DNA from: Croceicoccus bisphenolivorans
GTDB taxonomy: Bacteria > Pseudomonadota > Alphaproteobacteria > Sphingomonadales > Sphingomonadaceae
Assembly (NCBI RefSeq): GCF_001634625.1
Contig: NZ_LRSE01000007.1
Location: 62,001 to 126,000 of the forward strand
DNA: 64,000 nt
Reading direction: 5' to 3'
The notes beneath the pieces were generated by a model that saw only the letters and a list, made by a program, of their open reading frames with translations, searched no databases and was not told where the DNA came from. Positions 48,591 through 57,435 of this stretch are shown here, in pieces. Position numbers and translations under genes: made by a program. The stretch's first letter is position 1; every line of letters begins with the position of its first letter.

Positions 48591-50288
48591 ATGACCCATG
48601 AACAGCCCCGACAGGGCATGTTGAACGATCCGTCGGTCAAGTACCGCCCCTTCCCCACGATCGACATCCCCGATCGCCAGTGGCCTTCGCGCACGATCAC
48701 GAAGCCGCCGCGCTGGCTTTCCACCGACATGCGCGACGGTAACCAGTCGCTCATCGATCCGATGGACAGCGTGAAGAAGAACCGCTTCTTCGACCAGCTG
48801 GTGAAAGTGGGCCTGAAAGAGATCGAGGTCGGCTTCCCCGCAGCCGGCGCGACCGAATTCGATTTCATCCAGGGCCTCGTGCGTTCGGACCGCATACCGG
48901 ACGACGTGCTGGTGCAGGTGCTGACGCAAAGCCGCGAAGACCTGATCGTGCGAAGCTTCGAAAGCCTCGAAGGCGCGAAGCAGGCGATCGTCCACGTCTA
49001 TAACGCGGTCAGCCCCGCATGGCGCGACATCGTGTTCAAGATGAGCAAGGAGGAAGTGCGCGGCATTGCCGAGGCTGGCGCCAAGGTTATCCGCGACCAG
49101 GCCGCGAAGTACCCGGGCACCGACTGGCACTTCGAATATTCGCCGGAAACGTTCAGCACCGCCGAACTCGATTTCAGCATCGAATGCTGCGAAGCGGTGA
49201 TGAACATCCTGCAGCCGACGCCCGAACGTCCGATCATCCTGAACCTGCCCGCCACGGTCGAATGCGCGACGCCCAATGTCTATGCCGACCAGATCGAGTA
49301 TTTCTGCCGCAACCTGCCCAACCGCGAAAGCGCGGTGGTCAGCCTGCACACCCACAACGATCGCGGCACCGGCGTCGCGGCGGCGGAACTGGGCGTGATG
49401 GCGGGTGCCGACCGTGTCGAAGGCTGCCTGTTCGGCAATGGCGAGAGGACCGGCAACTGCTGCCTCGTCACCGTTGCGCTGAACATGTACACGCAAGGGG
49501 TCGATCCCGGCCTCGACTTCTCGGACATCGACGAGGTGATCGAGACGGTCGAATTCTGCAACCAGATCCCCGTGCACCAGCGCCACCCCTATGGCGGCGA
49601 ACTGGTCTTCACGGCGTTCTCGGGCAGCCATCAGGACGCGATCAAGAAGGGGTTCGAGGCGCATGACGCGCAGAACGACCAGTTCTGGCGCGTACCCTAC
49701 CTGCCGATCGACCCTGCGGATCTCGGCCGCAATTACGAGGCGGTGATCCGCGTCAATTCGCAGTCCGGCAAGGGCGGTTTCGCGTGGGTTCTGGAACAGG
49801 ACCGTGGCCTGAAGCTGCCCAAGCGGATGCAGGCGCACTTCTCCAAAGCCGTACAGCGCATGGCGGACGAAACGGGCCGCGAACTGAACGCCGCGGACAT
49901 CTGGGATGCGTTCCAGAGCGAATATCACGTGTCCCGCCCGCAGCATTTCCAGCTCGTCGATTACGAGGAGCAGCGCGCCAAGGATGGCACCCGCGTCTTC
50001 ACCGGCACGGTGACGGAGGGCGGCACGGAACGCACCGTTTCAGGCCGGGGCAACGGGCTGATCTCGTCCGTCGTCGCCACGCTGGGCGAAGCGTTCGGCA
50101 TGCAGCTCGAAGTGCTCGACTATTCGGAACATGCCCTGTCAAAGGGCAGCGACGCCAAGGCGGCCGCCTACGTCGAATGCATGACCGGAAATGGCGAGAT
50201 CGTCTGGGGCGTCGGCATCAGCGCCGATGTCGCCACGGCCAGCGTACGCGCGATCCTAAGCGCGGCGAACGCGGCGCGGGCAGACTGA
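48591..50288 (+). CDS. leuA: 2-isopropylmalate synthase
   Basis: LeuA condenses 2-oxoisovalerate with acetyl-CoA, the first step to leucine. The 565-residue protein is the longer LeuA type: catalytic TIM barrel with STDMRDGNQSLIDPM, VSLHTHNDRGTGVAAAELG and GCLFGNGERTGNCC, then a C-terminal regulatory domain with VSGRGNGLISSVVATLGEAF and SDAKAAAYVEC for leucine feedback. It lies behind the leucine-rich leader. Confidence 0.95.
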   Translation: MTHEQPRQGMLNDPSVKYRPFPTIDIPDRQWPSRTITKPPRWLSTDMRDGNQSLIDPMDSVKKNRFFDQLVKVGLKEIEVGFPAAGATEFDFIQGLVRSDRIPDDVLVQVLTQSREDLIVRSFESLEGAKQAIVHVYNAVSPAWRDIVFKMSKEEVRGIAEAGAKVIRDQAAKYPGTDWHFEYSPETFSTAELDFSIECCEAVMNILQPTPERPIILNLPATVECATPNVYADQIEYFCRNLPNRESAVVSLHTHNDRGTGVAAAELGVMAGADRVEGCLFGNGERTGNCCLVTVALNMYTQGVDPGLDFSDIDEVIETVEFCNQIPVHQRHPYGGELVFTAFSGSHQDAIKKGFEAHDAQNDQFWRVPYLPIDPADLGRNYEAVIRVNSQSGKGGFAWVLEQDRGLKLPKRMQAHFSKAVQRMADETGRELNAADIWDAFQSEYHVSRPQHFQLVDYEEQRAKDGTRVFTGTVTEGGTERTVSGRGNGLISSVVATLGEAFGMQLEVLDYSEHALSKGSDAKAAAYVECMTGNGEIVWGVGISADVATASVRAILSAANAARAD

Positions 50289-50300
50289 CGATCGAAATTC

Positions 50301-50340
50301 GGCAGATCCCGGCGCGTTTCCGCACGCGCCGGGATCTGCC
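50301..50340. terminator. 17-bp perfect inverted repeat after leuA
   Basis: GGCAGATCCCGGCGCGT pairs perfectly with its complement at 50324-50340 around a six-base loop. It lies 12 bp after the leuA stop and 7 bp before the end of the convergent nuclease gene. It has no U-tract. It is probably a bidirectional transcription stop or mRNA 3' stabiliser. Confidence 0.6.
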
Positions 50341-50347
50341 GCGCGCG

Positions 50348-50875
50348 TTACGCGCTGTCTGCAGTCGCGCCCCATAGCTGGTCTGCCATGGCATCCAGCG
50401 TTCCGTAGTTAACGCCAGCCCCGATCGGATCGCGACGGTTGAGAACCAGCCGCGATTGTCCGTCGCCACGCAGCCACCGGGCAAGCCCGCGCTGCACAAT
50501 GCGGAGACGGAAGATCGCCATACCCGCTGCCCGCATCTCATTGCGGCTGCGTATGTGCGACCACTCCCTCTCGATTGCGCCGACCCTTTCGAATACCAGT
50601 TCGTTATAAACCTTGTGCGGCCCGCGATGCAGCGGAAGGCGCTCTTCGAACGCAGCTGCCTCGCTTCCGGGAAGAAGCGCGCCATTGGTGTTGAAGTCGT
50701 CGAACCACAGCCCCGCGGTACCAACCGACGAAAGCATGGCCGCAAGGCAGCGACGCGAAAAGAACTGGCGCGGCAAGAGGTGGTGTTTTTGCCATCCCTT
50801 ACGAAAACCCGGCATACCGGGACGATTTACACCAGAAAAACGTCGAATTGCCGCTGCGCCGGCAATGTACGTCAT
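50348..50875 (-). CDS. AHH-motif nuclease (HNH/Endo VII superfamily)
   Basis: The 175-residue protein has the AHH signature WQKHHLLPRQFF with His31-His32 and the matching FNTNGALLPG and LHRGPHKVYNE segments, where further histidines and Asn complete the His-Me finger. AHH domains often sit in toxins or effectors. Here the domain is nearly the whole protein and no secretion signal is seen. The 255-residue gene just upstream, in the same direction, could be a partner. Confidence 0.75.
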   Translation of the reverse strand: MTYIAGAAAIRRFSGVNRPGMPGFRKGWQKHHLLPRQFFSRRCLAAMLSSVGTAGLWFDDFNTNGALLPGSEAAAFEERLPLHRGPHKVYNELVFERVGAIEREWSHIRSRNEMRAAGMAIFRLRIVQRGLARWLRGDGQSRLVLNRRDPIGAGVNYGTLDAMADQLWGATADSA

Positions 50876-50913
50876 ATTGCTTGACCCCCTCCGATTCTCT
50901 TCGGGGGAAAGAC

Positions 50914-51681
50914 TTAAGCAAATGGTGATCGAGAAAGGTAAATTTTCTTGCCGCTAGCGTCGGGATTCACTTCGAACAGGCCGAACCCGTCAATCTCCAT
51001 CGTGTCCGGTTCGCGTATGCGGCCATGATTTGCCATATAGTCGATCATACGGATGGCTGCCCGGGCCCTGTCCGCATTCGCCATACCTGCAATCGGCGCA
51101 ATCGCGATTTCCTGCCCGCAAATGGCATCCATGCCGCGGCTGACCAGAACGTCGCCATCCTCGACCATCAGCGAAGCCAGCCCCAGTGCGGGAAACGGCC
51201 CGCCGTCCAGCCATTCGCGGGCGACTTTCGCGAAATAATCGCAGTTCATGACACTCGACGCGGGCTGCCATCCGACCGCGATGCAATGGGCGGCACCGGT
51301 CAGGGCCAGCGTCGCTGCAGCAAGCCCACGCACCATTTCCAGCGGAGAAACATTGTCGTTCGCCGCGCCGCCGGGGGCCAGCAGGATCGCCTCCGTCCCC
51401 TCAAGCCCGTCGTTGCGGATATCGAAGAAATATTGCGGTGGGCCCGTTCGTGCGGAAGCACCGGGCGCTGCACCGGACAGGACCATCGCAAAACCATCGT
51501 ATTCGAAAGAAAAAGCGCCCGCTTCGTCGATCTCTGTCAGCCCGCTAAAACTAGCGCCGCCCATCGCCTCAAGACGATCTGCAATAGCACCGGAGTCGGG
51601 CCGTCCGCCCGCAAACCACAGACTGAAAGTGAGTTCTTGCTGATCCCCGGGCCTTACCCCACTTCCGACAGTGCCGGACAT
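50914..51681 (-). CDS. Unknown cytoplasmic protein upstream of the AHH nuclease
   Basis: The 255-residue product has no membrane segment or signal peptide. It contains ELTFSLWFAGGRPDSGAIAD, ALTGAAHCIAVGWQPASSVM and a C-terminal IDGFGLFEVNPDASGKKIYL. The pattern faintly recalls DUF4261-type proteins, but this is not firm. ATG 51681, with GAGG close upstream, is preferred over 51774. It ends 38 bp before the nuclease start in the same direction. A regulator or immunity role is speculative. Confidence 0.55.
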   Translation of the reverse strand: MSGTVGSGVRPGDQQELTFSLWFAGGRPDSGAIADRLEAMGGASFSGLTEIDEAGAFSFEYDGFAMVLSGAAPGASARTGPPQYFFDIRNDGLEGTEAILLAPGGAANDNVSPLEMVRGLAAATLALTGAAHCIAVGWQPASSVMNCDYFAKVAREWLDGGPFPALGLASLMVEDGDVLVSRGMDAICGQEIAIAPIAGMANADRARAAIRMIDYMANHGRIREPDTMEIDGFGLFEVNPDASGKKIYLSRSPFA

Positions 51682-51845
51682 GACCTCTATTTCCTGTGCC
51701 GTTTGCGCGACCTTTTGCAAACACCCGATCATCGGTACAGTCCCTATGGCAGTAACCATATCCATTATCGACATGAATGTCGTTAATTACATTGTTCGAT
51801 CAATTTGCACTATCGCTCAAGACTGCAGTTACGCCGTCCTTGCGA

Positions 51846-52343
51846 TCAAAATATGCCCATTGCCAACCCTTCGGCCAGCACCTGCCCCAAAGCGGCGCAG
51901 AGTTCGCACTGGTCTTCGGGAAGCGTCTTTTCCTTGAGAATTTCTGCCGGTGTCTGCGCGCCGAAGTTGACGATTACAGCGTCGGTCACCCGTTTCAGCC
52001 GCCAGCCCGTGGCGATCCTGTCGATCTGGCGCGTCGCCCCTTCCCCGTCAGAGCCGGCGGCGATGGCCGTGGCATAGGCCCGGCCCTCGATCCTGCCGAG
52101 CACGGGGTAATAGCACCGGTCGAAGAATTCCTTCATCGCTCCGCTCATCGAAGCGAGATTTTCGGGGCACACGAACAGATAGCCCCGCGCCGAAAGCATG
52201 TCTTCGGGCGTGACTTCGTCGCAATAAAGAAGGCGCGCCTCATCCCCTGCCCCGGCGCTGGCTGCAGCGGCCATCTGCCTCGCTCCTCCCGTTCGCGAAT
52301 GCCAGACGATCAGCAGGGACGGCGTGTCTGTCATGGCGTTCAT
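51846..52343 (-). CDS. Flavodoxin-like NAD(P)H-dependent oxidoreductase
   Basis: The 165-residue protein has a flavodoxin fold. LLIVWHSRTGGARQMA is the phosphate-binding loop region, and GYLFVCPENLASMSGAMKEFFDRCYYP is the FMN-facing loop typical of NADPH-dependent FMN reductase-like proteins. It probably carries FMN and reduces an unknown acceptor. Starts at 52352, 52343 and 52334 are equally possible. Confidence 0.75.
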   Translation of the reverse strand: MNAMTDTPSLLIVWHSRTGGARQMAAAASAGAGDEARLLYCDEVTPEDMLSARGYLFVCPENLASMSGAMKEFFDRCYYPVLGRIEGRAYATAIAAGSDGEGATRQIDRIATGWRLKRVTDAVIVNFGAQTPAEILKEKTLPEDQCELCAALGQVLAEGLAMGIF

Positions 52344-52430
52344 GCTAACCACACCCCGCCTGGGGGAAAAGGCGGGGAGCGGTGAGCCGAACGGGTTTTA
52401 CCCCGCCGCATGCACCTGTAAGTTCGCAAG

Positions 52431-54227
52431 ATGGCTTCAATTCCCGGACATAACGAACTCGAAGGTCACGCATGCGGCATCGCGGCATCGCTGTCCGGCA
52501 AGGCGTGGCGCTGGCGCGGCGGCAACATGGCGCTGGGCGGCGGATCGATGTCGGGCGGGGATCTGGTGACGCAACTGCTCACCGCGCGCGGCGTTGCGGC
52601 GGAGGATGTTGAACGGCACCGCAATCCGACCCTGCGATCATTCCTGCCCGATCCGTCGATCTTTCACGACATGGATCTGGCCGCAGAGCGGGTGGCACAG
52701 GCCGTATTGAGCCGGGAAGCGGTCACGATCTACGGCGATTACGACGTGGACGGGGCGACCAGCAGCGCGCTGCTGATCCGGCTTTTGCGCGAACTCGGGT
52801 CGAATCCGTCGCACTATATCCCCGATCGCCTGCTGGAAGGTTACGGCCCGTCGGGTGAGGCTCTCGTAAAGCTGGGGCAGGAAGGCAGCAGCCTGATCGT
52901 AACGGTCGATTGCGGGGCGATGGCGCACGAGGCGCTGGCGATGGCGCACGATGCCGGTATCGACGTGATCGTGGTCGATCATCACAAGTGCGCGGCGGAA
53001 AATCCCAAGGCTGCGGCGCTGGTCAATCCCAATCGCCTCGATTCGAGCGACGAGGCCGCGTCATACGGGCATCTGGCCGCGGTCGGCGTCGCCTTCCTTC
53101 TGGGGATCGCGATCGTTCGCACACTGCGCAGTCAGGGATATTTCGCAAACCGGCCCGAACCGGACCTGATGGGCCTGCTCGATCTGGTGGCCTTGGGCAC
53201 CGTGGCCGATGTCGCGGCGCTTCACGGCCTCAACCGCGCTTTCGTCGCGCAAGGGCTGAAGGTGATGGCCCACCGGCGCAATGCCGGCATCAATGCCCTG
53301 ATCGATGTCAGCCGGCTGAAACGCGCGCCGCAATGCAGCGATCTGGGCTTTGCCCTCGGCCCGCGAATCAACGCTGGCGGCAGGGTTGGCGAATCGACAC
53401 TGGGCGTGCGCCTGCTGACGGGCGATGGCGGAGAAGAAGTGCGGGACATCGCAACCCGCCTCGACGCACTGAACGAGGAACGCCGCGCGATCGAGGCCGA
53501 AGTGCAGGAAGCGGCCGAAGCGCAAGTCGCGGGGCAGCACAACCGCGCGGTCCTCGTCCTGTCGGGTCGCGGATGGCATCCCGGCGTCATCGGCATCGTG
53601 GCCGGTCGCATCAAGGAGAAGACGGGCAAGCCGGCGATCGTCGTCGCGTTCGATGCCGATGGCGAAGGCAAGGGTTCGGGTCGCTCGGTATCGGGCGTGG
53701 ACCTTGGCGCCGCGATCATCGCCGCACGGGAAGAAGGCCTGCTGGTCAAGGGCGGCGGCCATGCGATGGCGGCTGGCCTGACGATAGAGGAAGACCGGAT
53801 CGACGCGTTCGCCGAATGGCTGGACACGCGGCTTGCCCGCGATGTCGAACGCGCGCGAACAGGGCTTGCCACGATCATCGACATATCGGTGGCGCCGCGC
53901 GGATTGCAGCCCGACCTTGTCACGCAACTGGAAGAGGCCGGACCCTACGGCGTCGGCTGGCCGGCACCGCGCGTTGCCGTCGGCCCGGTCCGTCTGGTCA
54001 AGGTCGACATCGCCGGCAATGGACATGTTCGCGTGATCGCCAGCGGCCAGGACGGTGCCCGGTTCAAGGCCATCGCCTTTCGCGCGGCGGACAGTGATAT
54101 GGGGCAAACCTTGCTCCACGGATCGCAGGGGCGGAAGTTCTGGCTGGCCGGTCGTGCCAGGATCGATGACTGGGGTCAGGTTCCCGCAGCCGAACTGCAC
54201 ATCGAGGACGCGGCATTTGCGGACTGA
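52431..54227 (+). CDS. recJ: Single-stranded-DNA-specific exonuclease RecJ
   Basis: RecJ degrades single-stranded DNA 5' to 3' in recombination and repair. The 598-residue protein has the DHH phosphoesterase motifs YGDYDVDGATSSALL, VTVDCGAMAHEA, VVDHHKC and GTVADVAAL. A DHHA1 domain with KGGGHAMAAGLTI and a C-terminal OB-like domain follow. The first 40 residues are not conserved, so ATG 52548 or a nearby start is an alternative. tRNA-Glu genes follow. Confidence 0.92.
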   Translation: MASIPGHNELEGHACGIAASLSGKAWRWRGGNMALGGGSMSGGDLVTQLLTARGVAAEDVERHRNPTLRSFLPDPSIFHDMDLAAERVAQAVLSREAVTIYGDYDVDGATSSALLIRLLRELGSNPSHYIPDRLLEGYGPSGEALVKLGQEGSSLIVTVDCGAMAHEALAMAHDAGIDVIVVDHHKCAAENPKAAALVNPNRLDSSDEAASYGHLAAVGVAFLLGIAIVRTLRSQGYFANRPEPDLMGLLDLVALGTVADVAALHGLNRAFVAQGLKVMAHRRNAGINALIDVSRLKRAPQCSDLGFALGPRINAGGRVGESTLGVRLLTGDGGEEVRDIATRLDALNEERRAIEAEVQEAAEAQVAGQHNRAVLVLSGRGWHPGVIGIVAGRIKEKTGKPAIVVAFDADGEGKGSGRSVSGVDLGAAIIAAREEGLLVKGGGHAMAAGLTIEEDRIDAFAEWLDTRLARDVERARTGLATIIDISVAPRGLQPDLVTQLEEAGPYGVGWPAPRVAVGPVRLVKVDIAGNGHVRVIASGQDGARFKAIAFRAADSDMGQTLLHGSQGRKFWLAGRARIDDWGQVPAAELHIEDAAFAD

Positions 54228-54331
54228 TTTATCCCGCACTTTGGAAGCCATGCATACTGTTTGCAACAAAAGCGCAATTCGCGCTTGACCGTCCGCGAAG
54301 CGCCCCGTAAGTGGCCGGCCTGCACCGACGT

Positions 54332-54406
54332 GGCCCCTTCGTCTAGCGGTTAGGACGCGGCCCTTTCACGGCTGAAACACGGGTTCGATTCCCGTAGGGG
54401 TCACCA
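54332..54406 (+). tRNA. tRNA-Glu(UUC)
   Basis: 75 nt with acceptor GGCCCCT paired to AGGGGTC, with encoded CCA. The anticodon loop CTTTCAC has anticodon TTC, and the T-arm is ACGGGTTCGATTCCCGT. Confidence 0.96.
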
Positions 54407-54454
54407 CGGTGCAGCATTATCCCGGCGACGCGCGGCGTCCGCCCCGGATCGATC

Positions 54455-54529
54455 GGCCCCTTCGTCTAGCGGTCAGGACGCGGCCCTCTCACGGCTGAAA
54501 CACGGGTTCGATTCCCGTAGGGGTCACCA
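54455..54529 (+). tRNA. tRNA-Glu(CUC), insertion site of the 8-kb element
   Basis: 75 nt, a near copy of the preceding gene with two base changes: one in the D-loop and one in the anticodon, giving CTC in loop CTCTCAC. Its 3' portion is the left attachment site of the element. Confidence 0.95.
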
Positions 54530-54530
54530 A
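54483..54530 (+). repeat. attL, 48-bp repeat in tRNA-Glu(CUC)
   Basis: The repeat runs from the anticodon stem to one base beyond CCA. It is identical to 62426-62473. Bases on either side differ. Confidence 0.95.
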
Positions 54531-54567
54531 GGAAATCAAGCACTTAGCAAGATTTCCGCCGGTTCCA

Positions 54568-54622
54568 TGAAATAACGGTGAAATATTACGGCAGTGTACG
54601 GCGATTTACGCCGGTTTACGCC
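54568..54622. repeat. Left arm-type repeats next to attL
   Basis: TGAAATAACGGTGAAATATT starts at 54568, and ATTTACGCCGGTTTACGCC lies at 54604-54622. Both motifs recur in slightly different form near attR. Paired GTTTACG and TGAAATA repeats at both ends are what integrase arm-binding sites look like. Confidence 0.6.
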
Positions 54623-54647
54623 GCGCGGTTAGAACGGGCGCGAATCG

Positions 54648-54998
54648 TCATAGGGCACTGCGAAGTCCGCCGACGCTTTCGGGGGCATTGTCATTGCAAG
54701 CCTCTTGAAATTCGCGCGCCATGCCAATGAGCATATCGCAATGGCGCTTGTATTCCGGGTCGCGCCGGTAAGTGTATTCTGCGCGCTCGCAGGCACGAAA
54801 AACAGAACCGACATTGCGCCCCATAGCCTGCCCGATTTTCGGATAGCTGTAACCAGCAACGCGGGCCGCGAGGGCAACCGCCGATCTGGCGTGGAAAATC
54901 TGCGCCGTCCGGCGTGGGCCGGTGATTACGTCGGCGGGGATGCCAAACAATTGGGCTGCGTGGTCAACCAGCCTTGCAACGGGGATATGGTCCATGCC
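54648..54998 (-). CDS. DnaA domain IV-like DNA-binding protein
   Basis: The 116-residue protein resembles the C-terminal DNA-binding domain of DnaA without its AAA+ part. HARSAVALAARVAGYSYPKI and GQAMGRNVGSVFRACERAEY match the helix-turn-helix and the DnaA signature, where chromosomal DnaA has GxRDHSTV. ATG 54998 follows AAGG and avoids overlap with the upstream gene. It may bind DnaA-box-like sites to control replication or transcription of the element. Confidence 0.6.
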   Translation of the reverse strand, partial: GMDHIPVARLVDHAAQLFGIPADVITGPRRTAQIFHARSAVALAARVAGYSYPKIGQAMGRNVGSVFRACERAEYTYRRDPEYKRHCDMLIGMAREFQEACNDNAPESVGGLRSAL

Positions 54999-55029
54999 GT
55001 GATGCCTTAATTTTTGGAGTTGGTGTGCG

Positions 55030-55305
55030 TTAGCCGCGACCTCGCGCGGCAGCGTCCAATCGCCGCGCAAATGCGTTGGCGTTGTCATTATCAGCGACGC
55101 CACCGATGCGCGCCGAACTGGCCCGCCACGTCCGCCGCTTGCGATTATCCGGTGTCATGTCCGCAAGGTCATTTCGCACGGCTTCAAGCCGTTCGCGCAG
55201 CCTGTCGCATCCGGCCAATTCAAGTTCATCAATGGCGCGGCCCAAATGCCGCAGCGCCCTGCGCCTGTCGTCAATACGATTTTCAATTTCACAGTCGTCA
55301 ATCAT
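55030..55305 (-). CDS. Small coiled-coil protein, unknown
   Basis: The 91-residue product is strongly charged and helical (ENRIDDRRRALRHLGRAIDE, then LRERLEAVRNDLADM). No family is recognised. It lies between the DnaA-like and RHH-like genes in the leftward block. Such small helical proteins are frequent in phage and satellite early operons. Confidence 0.5.
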   Translation of the reverse strand: MIDDCEIENRIDDRRRALRHLGRAIDELELAGCDRLRERLEAVRNDLADMTPDNRKRRTWRASSARIGGVADNDNANAFARRLDAAARGRG

Positions 55306-55423
55306 GATTCACCAATAAATGAGGGTGGCGGCTGCGGAGCCGGGTAATGGAAACGAACCCCAGCCCCGCAGCCTATTCAACCCGCAACCGCCACACCACA
55401 AGCGGTTAGCGCGGGTCGAAATA

Positions 55424-55609
55424 TTAGCGTCTGGCGGTGGCTTTGAAGCCTGCACGCATCGCGCGCGTGGCAATTTGCCCCTTGCCGACTTTCAAGCCGG
55501 TTTCGGCTGCAATTCTGGCGCGTTCCGCGTCGATAGCCGCAACCAAATCAGCATCGAGATAGATCGTTAGCGCCTGTCGCGCGGGCTTTACCTGATCCTG
55601 CGTCACCAT
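55424..55609 (-). CDS. Small ribbon-helix-helix-like protein
   Basis: The 61-residue product has an RHH-like pattern: strand QALTIYLDADLVAAI followed by helices ERARIAAETGLKVGKGQIA and TRAMRAGF. It may be a DNA-binding repressor. ATG 55609 overlaps the upstream gene end by 7 bp. The fold call is by pattern only. Confidence 0.55.
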   Translation of the reverse strand: MVTQDQVKPARQALTIYLDADLVAAIDAERARIAAETGLKVGKGQIATRAMRAGFKATARR

Positions 55610-56043
55610 GCGCCAATCACCCTTGGTTTGTCGTCCCACTGAACACCGCCAATTCTGGCACTGCGCGGGGCTTGCTGGCTGTTGGTAATCCAGTTGGTGG
55701 CGGCAGCAGCTATGCGGAACTCAAGACGTTGAACGGCCTTCGAAAGCTGCTCGTCCGAAAGTTCCGGGAATATGCGCTCAAAGAACTTTCGCGCGCCGTC
55801 GTCGCCCCCCGAATAGAGCCAAGGGTTTATGCCCGGAAATGCCACTATGAAGCGCGGCTCGTCATAGTCCTTGCCAAAGCGAGGAGTGATATGGGCCGCG
55901 TCGATGGCGTCCAGCACCGTGACGGGCAGCAGGATGGGCGCGCGGGGGTCAATTGGCGGGGTGGGTTCGACCTCGACGAGCGTTTCATCCACCGGAGCGG
56001 CGGCAGGCGGCTCACGCCTGAACAGCGACAGGATGCGCCGCAT
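55603..56043 (-). CDS. Unknown element protein downstream of the capsid-like gene
   Basis: The 146-residue product starts MRRILSLFRREPPAAAP and has a Pro-rich N-terminus, a compact middle (PRFIVAFPGINPWLYSGG) and a helical C-terminal part (ELSDEQLSKAVQRLEFRIAA). It begins 1 bp after the capsid-like gene stop, so the two are probably co-translated. It could be a head-associated protein, but no family is recognised. Confidence 0.5.
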   Translation of the reverse strand: MRRILSLFRREPPAAAPVDETLVEVEPTPPIDPRAPILLPVTVLDAIDAAHITPRFGKDYDEPRFIVAFPGINPWLYSGGDDGARKFFERIFPELSDEQLSKAVQRLEFRIAAAATNWITNSQQAPRSARIGGVQWDDKPRVIGAW

Positions 56044-56044
56044 A

Positions 56045-57109
56045 TCAGGCTCCCACCGTCCAAAATGCGCCGGGCATCGGGAGCAATGCCTCCATGTTTG
56101 CCCAGCAAGTTAGGTTCAAGTCGCCGTTGATGTTCGCGCGCTCGGCGACCAGACTTATACGCTCGCTAATGGCAACGGCTGACCGGCTGAACGAACCAAC
56201 TACTGTTCCGGCAATTGCAGGCGTCAACTCCGCCGGGATGCCGGACGCGCGCAATGCGCCATCCTGCCCGACCGATGCGCCATCGCTCGCCGTCCCGACC
56301 AGCGCGCGCAGTTCCGAGAATTTGAAACCCAACGCCGCAGCGGCCCCAAGGTTGAACGCAGCGGGAGTTGTGGCGGCAATCGCATCCAGTAGCACTTTGT
56401 CGGCGGCGCGGGCGATGCCAAGGCAGATACTCGCAAGGGCCACGTCCGAAAGATAGCCCGCCTCATAAGCCCGGCGATCCGCGCGGGTCAGCTTGACGCG
56501 GAATGCAAGGTTGGCCGTCTCGCCAATGTCGATAGGCGCGGTGAAAAACGGCAGGGCACTATCCGGGGCGTCGGCATCGTCGGCCACCGGGGCAAAAGGT
56601 GCAGCTTCAATAAGGTCGAAATGCATCGTCTGTCGGAGGAAAATCGTTTCCCCGTTGACCACGCGCCCGTCGTTCATTTCTGGAACGGGAATAATGCGCG
56701 CGCCCGCTCCGGCAACGCGGCTGGCTTCAAGCAGTGCCGCCGAAAGTTTCGAGTTCTTGCCCGCCTCACGTCCAATCGGGAAGTGAGTGGCGCGAAGTTT
56801 CGTGTTGCCAATATCGGGCAACTCAAGATCGCCAATGGCGACATGATCCACGAGGGCGGCGGGCTTCTGAATTGTGGCGCGCACGTTGTTATCGTGGTCA
56901 GTGACATGACTGTAGCCGATCTGTTGGGCTGCGCTGTCGAGAAACGTCGAGAACGTCGAACGCTCTGCGTTTGGTTTGCGTGCATTACGAGATTGAATAG
57001 TCATTGCTGCAAGGCTCTCTGCGATTTTCAGAATGTCGGGGAATGTCCCGCTGAACAACAGATGGCGTGCAAAGCGATTTAGATCAATAAAATTCATCTG
57101 GCTTTGCAT
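56045..57109 (-). CDS. Probable phage major capsid protein
   Basis: The roughly 354-residue protein has a middle and C-terminal region of capsid type: FPIGREAGKNSKLSAALLEA, SLPFFTAP-like TAPIDIGETANLAFRVKL, YLSDVALASICLGIARAADK, and a final SFSRSAVAISERISLVAERA then LNLTCWANMEALLPMP. The long alternation of helix and strand and the end resemble HK97-fold capsids. Starts at 57109, 57097 and 57004 are possible; the last has GAGAG upstream. Not recognised with certainty. Confidence 0.42.
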   Translation of the reverse strand: MQSQMNFIDLNRFARHLLFSGTFPDILKIAESLAAMTIQSRNARKPNAERSTFSTFLDSAAQQIGYSHVTDHDNNVRATIQKPAALVDHVAIGDLELPDIGNTKLRATHFPIGREAGKNSKLSAALLEASRVAGAGARIIPVPEMNDGRVVNGETIFLRQTMHFDLIEAAPFAPVADDADAPDSALPFFTAPIDIGETANLAFRVKLTRADRRAYEAGYLSDVALASICLGIARAADKVLLDAIAATTPAAFNLGAAAALGFKFSELRALVGTASDGASVGQDGALRASGIPAELTPAIAGTVVGSFSRSAVAISERISLVAERANINGDLNLTCWANMEALLPMPGAFWTVGA

Positions 57110-57133
57110 AAGTATGACTATTTTCCTCTTTGT

Positions 57134-57161
57134 TGCCACCAACTATTAGTTGTTGGTGGCA
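57134..57161. promoter_or_regulatory. Inverted repeat before the capsid-like gene
   Basis: TGCCACCAAC at 57134-57143 pairs with GTTGGTGGCA at 57152-57161 around an 8-base loop. It sits in the presumed 5' leader of the capsid-like gene, where it could be an operator or an RNA hairpin. The rest of the 57162-57435 gap shows no gene. Confidence 0.4.
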
Positions 57162-57435
57162 TCTATTCTCAAATATTCGACCGTTGAGTGCGTTTAAACG
57201 TACTGCTGAGCCACGGCAACGCCGCGCATCCCCCCGGTTCAAGGTACTTCCGGGGGCAATCTTAGGCGGGGACATTTGGCCCGCGTGAAATCAAATCTGC
57301 GTGCGTTTTCTAGGCACCCTTTCTGATTAGAGCGCCGCCAAAAATATTATCAAAAGCCATGAGAAATCGGCGCAAGCGCCAACCCGACGAAATAACGGGA
57401 ATAAACCGGCGACCGTGGCCGCCGGTTTATTTTGG

